A stretch of DNA of 12,574 bases, taken from positions 1-12,574 of the forward strand of contig DATCDK010000204.1 of assembly GCA_036510735.1 (NCBI GenBank), written 5' to 3'. Origin of the DNA: PALSA-607 sp036510735. Lineage in GTDB: Bacteria; Actinomycetota; Actinomycetes; Acidothermales; Acidothermaceae. Position 1 is the stretch's first letter, and each line of letters starts with the position of its first letter. Made by a program: the position numbers and the translations under genes. The notes beneath the pieces were generated by a model. It saw nothing but the letters and a program-made list of their open reading frames with translations, made no database searches and was not told the origin of the DNA. Of the stretch, positions 1-7,110 are shown piece after piece.

Positions 1-1
1 C

Positions 2-1195
2 GGTGAGGCCCTGGCTCCCGCGGCTCCCCTTGCGCCAGCCGGCGGAGCCGCCGCGGCGGCCGGTGCCGCCACAGGAGCCGCCGGAGCCGTGGCGCCGCAG
101 AGTTCAGTAACGCTCGCGGGCGTTACCGGCGGAGCTGCTGGACTCCACCTGCTGAGCGGCGTTTCAGGCGGCGTGGCCAATGCCGCCTCGCGCCTTGTCG
201 ATCCGGCGGGTTCGCCGATGGGCGACGGTGCGTTGCCGAACGCCATCACCCCGGTTCACGCGGTGACCGCCACGCTGTCGAAGCCGCCAACGAAGGCGCC
301 CGCCAAGGCGAAGACGGTCAGCACGGTGCCCGTAAAGCCCGCACCGCCGGCCAAAAAGAAGGCCTCAGGGTCGTCGGGCGCCGGGTCGGTTGCCCCGATC
401 GCGTTGTCGGGTGACCAGCCGGGTCCGAGTAACACCGGTGTGCCAGCCGGGACGGCGTTGACAGTCATGAACGGGGACTTGACGATCACCACCGCCGGTG
501 CGACATACAGCGGCTTGGATATTCACGGCTTCGTGAGCGTGCAGGCGCCGAATGTCACGATCAAGAATTCCATCATTCGGGGCGGGGTCGCACAGTCCGA
601 CATTGGTTTGGTCAACGACACTGACGCCTCCGCGACGAACTTCTTGATCGAGGATTCTGAGCTCGTGCCAATGGATCCGTCGGTTCAAATCGACGGCATC
701 AAGGGTTGGAACTACACCGCCCTGCGGCTGGACATCCATGGCACGACGGACGGCGCGAAGATGTATGGGCCGAACGCGACGCTCGAAAACTCCTATATCC
801 ATGGGCTGGTTACCTACGCGCACGATCCTGATCAGGGCGGCAAACAGTCGCACAACGACGGCGTGCAGATCCTGTCGGGCAGCAACCTGAAGATCATCGG
901 GAACACCATCGTGGGCGGCACGAACACCGCGGTGATGATCACCCAGGATCACGGGACCACGAACAACGTGTTGATCGACCGCAACTGGATCTCGGGCGGA
1001 GCCTGCTCGATCAACATGACGCCCAAGCCGTTGGGGTCGCTGAACGCGATCACGGTGACCAACAACATCTTCACCGACAACAGCACCAAGAACTGCCCGA
1101 TCCTGGACACTACACACACCAATCTGACGGTGGCGGGCAATGTGTTCGCCGGCAGCGGCGGGTCGGTCCTGGTCAACAACAAGGGCGCTAACTAG
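2..1195 (+). CDS. Secreted right-handed parallel beta-helix protein, 5'-truncated by the window edge
   Basis: The frame is open from the first full codon of the window to the TAG at 1193-1195, so the gene probably begins upstream. A GTG at 89 exists, but what follows lacks a positively charged signal-peptide start, and the codons before it encode the same Ala/Gly/Pro-rich sequence. Order seen: Ala/Gly-rich segment (about 2-270), Lys/Pro/Ala linker (about 280-400), then a beta-helix domain from about 430 to the end. The domain begins with an NTGVPAG motif and shows repeated short strands of the type NVTIKNSIIRGG, FLIEDSELVP, ATLENSYIHG and LKIIGNTIVGG, plus a SHNDGVQIL motif. This is the pectate-lyase-like solenoid pattern. 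Members of that fold bind or cleave polysaccharides, but no catalytic set is identifiable, so function is unknown. Two Cys (in ACSIN and NCPIL) could form a disulfide. It is paralogous to the next gene (1853-3310). Confidence 0.8.
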   Translation, partial: GEALAPAAPLAPAGGAAAAAGAATGAAGAVAPQSSVTLAGVTGGAAGLHLLSGVSGGVANAASRLVDPAGSPMGDGALPNAITPVHAVTATLSKPPTKAPAKAKTVSTVPVKPAPPAKKKASGSSGAGSVAPIALSGDQPGPSNTGVPAGTALTVMNGDLTITTAGATYSGLDIHGFVSVQAPNVTIKNSIIRGGVAQSDIGLVNDTDASATNFLIEDSELVPMDPSVQIDGIKGWNYTALRLDIHGTTDGAKMYGPNATLENSYIHGLVTYAHDPDQGGKQSHNDGVQILSGSNLKIIGNTIVGGTNTAVMITQDHGTTNNVLIDRNWISGGACSINMTPKPLGSLNAITVTNNIFTDNSTKNCPILDTTHTNLTVAGNVFAGSGGSVLVNNKGAN

Positions 1196-1248
1196 ACCCC
1201 TCGGTACCCTCAGGGCGAGCGTCGGGACGACCGATCACCTGTTGACCC

Positions 1249-1298
1249 ATCGTCGGCCCGGCGCCACTTCCCACTCCCCACGTGCCGGGCCGGCGATG
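1249..1298 (+). terminator. Stem-loop downstream of the first beta-helix gene
   Basis: The arm at 1249-1263 (catcgtcggcccggc) pairs with 1284-1298 (gccgggccggcgatg) over 15 positions with one G-T wobble, and the loop is 20 bases. It begins 54 bases after the stop codon. No T tract follows, so it is either a terminator of the T-less kind often proposed in high-GC Gram-positives or an mRNA 3'-end stabiliser. A related hairpin follows at 1380-1421. Confidence 0.5.
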
Positions 1299-1332
1299 CT
1301 TCCGGCTCCGGCCTCTCGCGCCCGCCTGTCCC

Positions 1333-1355
1333 GGTCAACAACAAGGGCGGCGAGT
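1333..1355 (+). repeat. Short copy of the 3' end of the upstream beta-helix gene
   Basis: The 17 bases ggtcaacaacaagggcg at 1333-1349 are identical to 1171-1187, the last codons of the first beta-helix gene. In the same frame both end in a stop a few codons later: VNNKGAN-stop in the gene, VNNKGGE-stop here (TAA 1353-1355). Each copy is followed by a hairpin with similar arms. It looks like the leftover tail of a further tandem copy, or a duplication of the gene-end plus terminator. Confidence 0.5.
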
Positions 1356-1379
1356 AACAGCTCCTGCACGTCGCAACAC

Positions 1380-1429
1380 ATCGTCGGCTCGGGGCCTTTC
1401 ATCAGGCGCCGGGCCGGCGATTTTTGTTG
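1380..1429 (+). terminator. Rho-independent terminator
   Basis: The arm 1380-1396 (atcgtcggctcggggcc) pairs with 1405-1421 (ggcgccgggccggcgat). There is one internal mismatch and two G-T wobbles, the loop is tttcatca, and the 3' arm runs directly into tttttgttgt. This is a textbook intrinsic terminator shape. It lies 185 bases after the first beta-helix gene and 432 before the second, so it isolates the two genes transcriptionally. Its arms resemble those of the hairpin at 1249-1298. Confidence 0.75.
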
Positions 1430-1660
1430 TACAGCGAGGTGCAAAGCCGCCTCGCGCATTTCACTCGATTGGGCGGCGGCGTATTTCACCCGTTTGCCGA
1501 GGTGCATTTCCGGCGAACGTCGCCGGTCGGCGCACGCGGTCTTCCGTCGAGTGACGGAATTACGTCGGGTCGGAGGGCCTGAACACCGCAGAATTCCTTC
1601 ACTGGGCGCGAAAACGCGGCCTCAGGTGCCCGGCGAGCCACGCGTATTCGACGGTCGAAA
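1430..1660 (+). other. Non-coding stretch with short inverted and direct repeats
   Basis: No gene is supportable here. Visible are perfect inverted repeats gcgagg/cctcgc (1434-1439 with 1450-1455), ttccgtc/gacggaa (1542-1548 with 1553-1559) and ttcgac-g-gtcgaa (1647-1659). Three related boxes are also present: gcatttcac at 1456-1464, gtatttcac at 1481-1489 and gcatttcc at 1504-1511, spaced 25 and 23 bases apart. These could be regulator sites for the downstream gene, but no known consensus is recognised. Confidence 0.35.
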
Positions 1661-1675
1661 TGGCGAACTTGAGCC

Positions 1676-1720
1676 TTTACGATTTATTGCTTATTTGCTT
1701 TTTACATCATACAAGCTGGC
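1676..1720 (+). promoter_or_regulatory. AT-rich promoter-like island upstream of the second beta-helix gene
   Basis: In a GC-rich context this stretch is strikingly AT-rich. A possible -35 TTGCTT (1687-1692) is followed after 17 bases by a -10-like TACAAG (1710-1715). That would give a transcript start near 1722 and a leader of about 130 bases. An odd palindrome aaggggtcccctt lies just downstream at 1749-1761 and could be an operator. In actinobacteria such AT islands are also typical targets of Lsr2-type silencers; this is inference. Confidence 0.4.
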
Positions 1721-1852
1721 ATTTGGGTGAGATCTACTACTCCCGATCAAGGGGTCCCCTTACTCCGACGATGTCCATTTTGTCGCAGCCAAAAAACCGC
1801 TGCTGCCTAGCTCACCAAAGAGCTACCCCGCCGCGAAAAAAGGTTGTGCACA

Positions 1853-3310
1853 ATGAATCGCAAGATCCGGGTCTACATGTCCTCAGTCGCGGCGGTCGCC
1901 GTGGTGTCCGGGGGCATCGGTCTTGCCGCCGTCGTCCCAGCAAGTGCTTCCAACGCAGCTGCGACAACGTCGACGGTGCACTACACCGCCGCTCAGCTTG
2001 CCGCCCACAAGGCGCAGGTCGCCGCGAAGGCAAAGGCAGCTGCGAAAGCGAAGGCCGTTGCAAAGGCGAAGGCCGCTGCGAAGGTAAAGGCCGCCGCCAA
2101 GGCGAAGGCAGCCGCGAAGGCTCACGCCAAGTACGAGGCAGCCAAGGCCGCGAAGGCGAAGGCCGCGAAGGCCGCCGCCGCCAAGGCAGCGAAGACCGCA
2201 GCTGACAAGGCCGCCGCTCTCAAGGCAGCTGCCGCCGCGAAGGCCAAGGCCGCCGCGATCGCCGCTGAGAAGGCGCGTCGTAACCATGCGCCCAAGCCGC
2301 CGGTCGGCTCACCGACTACCTCGCCGACCAGCACGCCGACCGTGGCACCGTCTCCGACCACCGCGCCGAGCCCGACCACCACCCCCACCCCGACCACCGC
2401 GCCGAGCCCGACCACCACCCCGACCGTTGCGCCGAGTCCGACCAGCGTGCCGTCGCCAACACCGACCACGACGCCCACCACCCCGCCGTCCAGCCCGCCC
2501 GTCGCTGGCAACGTGCAGCCGAACGCTGACAACACCGGCGTCCCGGCCGGCACTGTCCTCACCGTTTACAACGGCGACCTGACCATCACGACGGCCGGCG
2601 CGACGTACAGCGGCCTTGATATTCACGGCTACCTGCGCATCCAGGCACCGAACGTGACCGTCAAGAACTCGATCATCCGAGGTGGCACCGGCAACAACGG
2701 TCTGGGCATCGTGTCTGATGTCAGCGACGCCGCGACCAACTTCCTGCTCGAGGATTCTGAGGTTGTCCCGCAGTACCCGGTCGTCAACCTCGACGACGTC
2801 AAGGGTTGGAACTACACGCTGCTGCGTGACAACATCCACGGCTCCGTCGACGGGCTGAAGATGTACGGGAACAACGCGACCGTGGAAGACTCGTGGATTC
2901 ACGATCTCGTCACCTACGCGCACGACCCAGCGCAGAACAACGGTCCGTCACACTCCGACGGCGTTCAGATCCTGTCCGGCACCAACCTCAAGGTGATCGG
3001 GAACACGATCATCGGGCAGCCCAACTCGTCGGTCATCATCACCCAGGACAACGGCCCGGTGAGCAACGTGACGATCTCCGGCAACTGGCTCGGCTCGCAA
3101 GGCTCCCAGCAGGTCGCCACGATCAAACTGCTCAACAAGCCGCTGCCGACGTTGTCCGGTATCACTGTCACGAACAACATCTTCGAGGGACAGCTGGCGT
3201 CCGCGTGCCAGATCCTCGATAGCCCGGCCGTGACGCTCGTTTCGTCGGGCAACGTGATTGGTGCGACGAACGCAACCGCCAAGCTGCTGAGGACGGCGTC
3301 GACTACCTAA
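1853..3310 (+). CDS. Secreted beta-helix protein with Lys/Ala stalk and Pro/Thr linker
   Basis: The ATG at 1853 (485 residues) is chosen over an in-frame TTG at 1844. An aaaaaagg ribosome-binding stretch ends 9 bases before it, and the product then starts with a clean signal peptide: MNRKIR, a hydrophobic core, and a likely signal-peptidase site after ASA or SNA near residues 32-35. Next come a Lys/Ala-rich, probably helical stalk (about 45-145), a Pro/Thr/Ser linker (about 148-222, likely extended and wall-spanning) and a beta-helix domain (about 228-485). That domain has NTGVPAG, repeated NVTVKNSIIRGG-type strands and SHSDGVQIL, and aligns along its length with the upstream paralogue. There is no LPXTG signal or C-terminal membrane anchor. 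A basic stalk could bind anionic wall polymers; this is inference. Only one Cys of the paralogue's pair is kept (ACQIL). The exact role is unknown. Confidence 0.85.
   Translation: MNRKIRVYMSSVAAVAVVSGGIGLAAVVPASASNAAATTSTVHYTAAQLAAHKAQVAAKAKAAAKAKAVAKAKAAAKVKAAAKAKAAAKAHAKYEAAKAAKAKAAKAAAAKAAKTAADKAAALKAAAAAKAKAAAIAAEKARRNHAPKPPVGSPTTSPTSTPTVAPSPTTAPSPTTTPTPTTAPSPTTTPTVAPSPTSVPSPTPTTTPTTPPSSPPVAGNVQPNADNTGVPAGTVLTVYNGDLTITTAGATYSGLDIHGYLRIQAPNVTVKNSIIRGGTGNNGLGIVSDVSDAATNFLLEDSEVVPQYPVVNLDDVKGWNYTLLRDNIHGSVDGLKMYGNNATVEDSWIHDLVTYAHDPAQNNGPSHSDGVQILSGTNLKVIGNTIIGQPNSSVIITQDNGPVSNVTISGNWLGSQGSQQVATIKLLNKPLPTLSGITVTNNIFEGQLASACQILDSPAVTLVSSGNVIGATNATAKLLRTASTT
2024..2113 (+). repeat. 18-bp tandem repeats encoding AKAKAA hexapeptides
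   Basis: Five consecutive in-frame 18-base units encode AKAKAA, AKAKAV, AKAKAA, AKVKAA and AKAKAA (residues 58-87 of the beta-helix protein). Less regular Lys/Ala sequence continues to about 2275. The units differ mostly at third positions, so the array is not freshly amplified. The basic Ala-rich pattern resembles Lys/Ala tails of actinobacterial DNA- or polyanion-binding proteins. Confidence 0.75.
2354..2421 (+). repeat. 36-bp period repeat in the Pro/Thr linker
   Basis: The 32 bases from 2354 to 2385 recur exactly from 2390 to 2421, giving a 36-base period that encodes two copies of PTTAPSPTTTP. Flanking sequence is a looser Pro/Ser/Thr repeat. Slippage between the copies could change linker length between strains. 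Confidence 0.75.
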
Positions 3311-3359
3311 CCCGGTCGGCATGGTCGCGCAGTAAGAGCACCAGCACGGCAACTACCCG

Positions 3360-3414
3360 CGGGCGGTTGGGACCTAGGCGCGTACGCTGAAAGCGCCTGG
3401 GACCTGACCGCCCG
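3360..3414. promoter_or_regulatory. Nested inverted repeat in the gap before mfd
   Basis: An outer perfect 8-bp repeat, cgggcggt (3360-3367) with accgcccg (3407-3414), encloses an inner perfect 6-bp repeat, aggcgc (3376-3381) with gcgcct (3393-3398). The sequence tgggacct occurs twice between the two, once on each side. There is no T tract. It could act as a T-less terminator for the beta-helix gene, an operator, or a leader structure for mfd. The rest of the 184-base gap shows no gene. Confidence 0.4.
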
Positions 3415-3494
3415 TGGCTTGCACGGAGCGCTGCTGGTTGGCGTCCCGTAGCCCTTAGTCCGCACCGCCATTCGTCGGAAAGGCCCCCGCATCG

Positions 3495-6400
3495 ATGGAT
3501 CTGTCTTCGTTGCGGTCGGTATTGCTGGAGGATCCGGCGCTCGCGCAGGCCGTCCGGGCCGCTCAGGGCAAGACCGTTGCGCATCTCGATCTCGGCGCCC
3601 CGCGCCCGTTGCGTCCCTTCATCATCGCCGCGCTGGCATCCGTGCCGCCGGCGGGCGCCGGTCGGCCGGTGCTCGCGGTGACCGCCACCGATCGCGAAGC
3701 CACCGATCTCGCGGCCGCCCTTGGCGCTTTGATCGACCCCGACTCGGTCGCCGAGTACCCCGCGTGGGAGACGCTGCCGCACGAGCGGCTGTCCCCGCGC
3801 GCTGACACGGTGGGCCGGCGCCTCGCCGTCCGACGTCGATTGCGACACCCGAGCGACGGGCAGCTCGCAGTCGTCGTCACGCCAGTTCGGGCGCTGGTGC
3901 AGCCGCAGGTCGCTGGCCTTGGTGATCTCGAGCCGGTGGCACTGCAGGTCGGCGACAGTGCCGAGCTCGATGATGTCGTTGGGCGGTTGATCGCCGCTGG
4001 CTACACGAGGGTCGATCTGGTCGAGCGGCGCGGCGAAATCGCGGTCCGCGGCGGCATCCTCGACGTGTTCCCCCCGACCGAAGACCACCCGCTGCGGGTC
4101 GAGTTCTTCGGAGACGAGGTCGAGGAGATTCGCGTCTTCAAGGCCGCCGATCAGCGCAGTCTCGGCGATGACTTTCCAGCCACTCGTGGGTTGTGGGCTC
4201 CGCCGTGTCGGGAGTTGTTGTTGACACCGCAGGTGCTCGAACGCGCCGCAGAACTCGCCGCCAAGCATCCGCAGCTTGCGGACATTCTTGGCAAGGTCGC
4301 GCACGGCATCGCGGTCGAGGGCATGGAGTCGCTCGCCTCGGTCTTGGTCGACAAGATGGATCTGCTGCTCGACGAAATGCCGGCGGACACCGTGGTGCTG
4401 CTCTGCGATCCCGAACGTGTGCGGGCCCGTGCGGCCGAAGTTTTGCGTACTGGCGAGGAGTTTCTGCAGGCGGCGTGGGCGGGTGCGGCGTCTGGAGGCA
4501 AGGCCCCCATCGACCTGAGCTCTGCGGCGCTGCGGCCACTTGGCGACGTCCGCGCTCATGCTCTTTCTCTTGGGCTCGGGTGGTGGTCGGTGTCGCCACT
4601 CGCGGCGGCGGCAGAGGTCGCCCCAGACATCGAGGCGGACGGCGATGTGCTGGTCATCGATGCGGTCGCGGCCGAGGCGTACCGCGGGGACACCCAGGCC
4701 GTAGTGGCCGACGTCAAGGGTTGGCTCGCTGACGGTTGGCGAGTGCTGTTCACGACGGCAGGTCACGGTCCCGCGCAGCGGATCGCCGAGGTGTTGCGTG
4801 GTGAGGGTGTTGCGGCCCGGCTCGAGTTCGAGTTGCTGGGCGTTCCTGAACCTGGCGCGGTCGTCGTGTCGTGCGGCGCGCTTGATGCCGGTTTCGAAGC
4901 ACGCGCTCCGAAACTCGTGCTGCTTACCGAGAATGACGTCTTCGGTACACGCACGTCGACGCGAGATCTGGCGAAGTTGCCGAGCCGGCGCAAGCGGTCC
5001 ATCGATCCGATGCAGTTGCAGCCCGGCGATCTCGTCGTGCATGAGCAGCACGGTGTTGGTCGCTTCATCGAAATGGTGCAGCGCACCGTCGCCGGCGCGA
5101 CGCGCGAGTACCTAGTTATCGAGTACGCGCCGAGCAAACGTGGGCAACCTGGCGACCGGCTGTATGCACCGACTGATGCGCTCGATCAGGTAACGCGCTA
5201 CGTCGGCGGCGAGAATCCGACCCTCGACCGCATGGGCGGCTCCGACTGGGCGAAACGCAAGGGTCGGGCACGCAAGGCGGTCAAGGAAATCGCGGCCGAG
5301 TTGATTCGGTTGTATAGCGCACGGACCGCCGCGCCTGGTTATGCATTCGGCCCAGATACGCCGTGGCAGCGTGAACTCGAAGAGGCGTTTCCCTACGTCG
5401 AGACGCCGGACCAGTTGCGCACGATCGACGAAGTCAAGGCCGACATGGAATTGCCGATCCCGATGGACCGGCTCATTTGCGGCGACGTCGGTTACGGCAA
5501 GACCGAGATTGCGGTTCGCGCAGTATTCAAGGCGGTGCAGGACGGTAAGCAAGCGGCCGTGTTATGCCCGACAACATTGCTGGTACAGCAGCATTTCGCC
5601 ACGTTCTCGGAGCGGTTTGCCAACTTCCCGGTCGTCGTGCGGCCGGTCAGTCGCTTCAACTCGCAGAAGGAAGAACAGGCGATCATGGCCGGCGTTGCCG
5701 ATGGCAGCGTCGATGTTGTCATTGGCACTCATCGATTGATCGCGGGCAGTACGCACTTCAAGAATCTCGGACTTGTCGTCATTGACGAGGAGCAGCGGTT
5801 CGGCGTCGAACACAAGGAGCGTCTCAAACAGTTGCGGACCAACGTCGACGTCCTTGCCATGTCGGCAACTCCGATTCCGCGGACGCTGGAAATGGCCATC
5901 ACCGGTATTCGTGAGATGTCGGTGATTCAGACCCCACCGGAGGAACGGCACCCGGTGCTGACCTTCGTCGGTGGATACGACGAGCGCCAGGTCAGTGCTG
6001 CGATTCGCCGCGAGTTGTTGCGCGAGGGCCAGGTCTTCTACGTGCACAACAGGGTCGAGTCGATCGATCGGGCGGCATCGCGTTTGCGCGACCTCGTGCC
6101 GGAAGCGCGCATCGCCGTCGCGCACGGCCAGATGAACGAGGACACCCTCGAGCAGGTCATGATCGGGTTCTGGGAACGCGAGTACGACGTGTTGGTGTGC
6201 ACCACAATTGTCGAGTCGGGGCTCGACATCCCGAATGCGAACACGTTGATTCTCGAACGCGCTGACCTGCTCGGGCTCTCGCAGTTGCATCAGCTGCGTG
6301 GTCGGGTCGGTCGCGGTAGTGAACGCGCGTACGCGTATTTCCTCTATCCGGTCGAACGGCCATTGACGGAAACTGCGCACGATCGGCTCGCGACCATTGC

Positions 6401-7058
6401 CCAAAACTCTGACCTCGGCGCGGGTATTGCGATTGCGATGAAAGACCTCGAGATTCGCGGTGCGGGCAACTTGTTGGGCGGCGAACAGTCAGGGCATATC
6501 GCGGCGGTCGGCTTCGACCTGTACGTGCGCCTGGTCGGCGAGGCGGTTGCGGACTTCAAGGGCGAGAGCTCGCAGGAGCTCGCTGAGGTCAGGATCGACC
6601 TTCCCGTCGACGCGCACATCCCGCACGAGTACATCGACGGCGAGCGGTTGCGGCTGGCCGCGTACCGGGCGATGGCCGAAGCAACAACAGTGGCGGACGT
6701 CGAGGCGGTCCGCGACGAATTAGCTGACCGTTACGGCCCGCTACCGGAGCCGGTGAGCAACCTGCTCGAGGTCGCGAAACTGCGCGTCGAGTTGCGGCCG
6801 TACGGGATTACCGAGGTCGTTCTCCAGGGGAACCAGATTCGGTTTTCGCCCGTCACCCTCCGGGAATCCCAGGTCTTGCGGCTGCAGCGGCTTTTCCCGA
6901 AAAGCATTGTCAAGGAGCCGATTGCGACGATCATGGTTCCACGGCCGACTGATGCACCGGGCCGGTTTGGGGCGCAGCCACTGCGTGACGTCCCGCTTTT
7001 GCATTGGGTAGGCGCACTTGTGCGCGAGCTGCTACCTGCCGATCAACGCTCACAGTGA
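3495..7058 (+). CDS. mfd: Transcription-repair coupling factor Mfd
   Basis: Mfd is an ATP-driven translocase that pushes RNA polymerase stalled at DNA lesions off the template and recruits UvrA for nucleotide excision repair. The 1187-residue length fits the family. Seen in order: the UvrB-like N-terminal module (YPAWETLPHE around residue 91; RGGILDVFPP at 185-194); the RNA-polymerase-interacting domain (QPGDLVVHEQHGVGRF, about 505-575); and the translocase with Walker A GDVGYGKTE (663-671), DEEQ (764-767) and motif VI QLRGRVGRG (933-941). A translocation motif RGAGNLLGGEQSGH (987-1000) and the C-terminal autoinhibitory region follow. The ATG at 3495 has cggaaagg upstream. The product is cytoplasmic. 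A DUF4012 gene follows after 52 bases. No key residue is missing. Confidence 0.98.
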   Translation: MDLSSLRSVLLEDPALAQAVRAAQGKTVAHLDLGAPRPLRPFIIAALASVPPAGAGRPVLAVTATDREATDLAAALGALIDPDSVAEYPAWETLPHERLSPRADTVGRRLAVRRRLRHPSDGQLAVVVTPVRALVQPQVAGLGDLEPVALQVGDSAELDDVVGRLIAAGYTRVDLVERRGEIAVRGGILDVFPPTEDHPLRVEFFGDEVEEIRVFKAADQRSLGDDFPATRGLWAPPCRELLLTPQVLERAAELAAKHPQLADILGKVAHGIAVEGMESLASVLVDKMDLLLDEMPADTVVLLCDPERVRARAAEVLRTGEEFLQAAWAGAASGGKAPIDLSSAALRPLGDVRAHALSLGLGWWSVSPLAAAAEVAPDIEADGDVLVIDAVAAEAYRGDTQAVVADVKGWLADGWRVLFTTAGHGPAQRIAEVLRGEGVAARLEFELLGVPEPGAVVVSCGALDAGFEARAPKLVLLTENDVFGTRTSTRDLAKLPSRRKRSIDPMQLQPGDLVVHEQHGVGRFIEMVQRTVAGATREYLVIEYAPSKRGQPGDRLYAPTDALDQVTRYVGGENPTLDRMGGSDWAKRKGRARKAVKEIAAELIRLYSARTAAPGYAFGPDTPWQRELEEAFPYVETPDQLRTIDEVKADMELPIPMDRLICGDVGYGKTEIAVRAVFKAVQDGKQAAVLCPTTLLVQQHFATFSERFANFPVVVRPVSRFNSQKEEQAIMAGVADGSVDVVIGTHRLIAGSTHFKNLGLVVIDEEQRFGVEHKERLKQLRTNVDVLAMSATPIPRTLEMAITGIREMSVIQTPPEERHPVLTFVGGYDERQVSAAIRRELLREGQVFYVHNRVESIDRAASRLRDLVPEARIAVAHGQMNEDTLEQVMIGFWEREYDVLVCTTIVESGLDIPNANTLILERADLLGLSQLHQLRGRVGRGSERAYAYFLYPVERPLTETAHDRLATIAQNSDLGAGIAIAMKDLEIRGAGNLLGGEQSGHIAAVGFDLYVRLVGEAVADFKGESSQELAEVRIDLPVDAHIPHEYIDGERLRLAAYRAMAEATTVADVEAVRDELADRYGPLPEPVSNLLEVAKLRVELRPYGITEVVLQGNQIRFSPVTLRESQVLRLQRLFPKSIVKEPIATIMVPRPTDAPGRFGAQPLRDVPLLHWVGALVRELLPADQRSQ

Positions 7059-7099
7059 TCGTTTCGGGTGCAGTAGTCGCGCTAGGTGGAGTAGTCGTG

Positions 7100-7105
7100 A
7101 GGAGG
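7100..7105 (+). promoter_or_regulatory. Ribosome-binding site fixing the DUF4012 gene start
   Basis: AGGAGG lies 5 bases before the GTG at 7111. The reading frame stays open upstream to 7018, inside the mfd end, but those codons have no comparable Shine-Dalgarno sequence and add a Cys-rich stretch unlike the family. Confidence 0.8.
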
Positions 7106-7110
7106 AGTCT

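Noticed and set aside
89..1195. GTG at 89 as true start of the first beta-helix gene
   Set aside because: There is no signal peptide after it and the Ala-rich frame continues to the window edge, so truncation is more likely.
1140..1730. Plus-strand open frame of 196 codons across the gap between the beta-helix genes
   Set aside because: It overlaps the end of a real gene, runs through both hairpins and the terminator, has no domain, and its composition changes along its length.
1560..1850. Cyclic-di-AMP (ydaO) riboswitch before a secreted protein, as seen for some actinobacterial wall genes
   Set aside because: The conserved sequence blocks of that family could not be found in the leader.
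3303..5051. Long minus-strand open frame of 582 codons opposite mfd
   Set aside because: It is antisense to the well-supported mfd frame, has Arg/His-rich low-sense composition, no recognisable domain, and is the usual artefact of GC-rich coding sequence.
7018..7110. Upstream extension of the DUF4012 gene into the end of mfd
   Set aside because: It lacks a ribosome-binding site, while AGGAGG sits 5 bases before the GTG at 7111.
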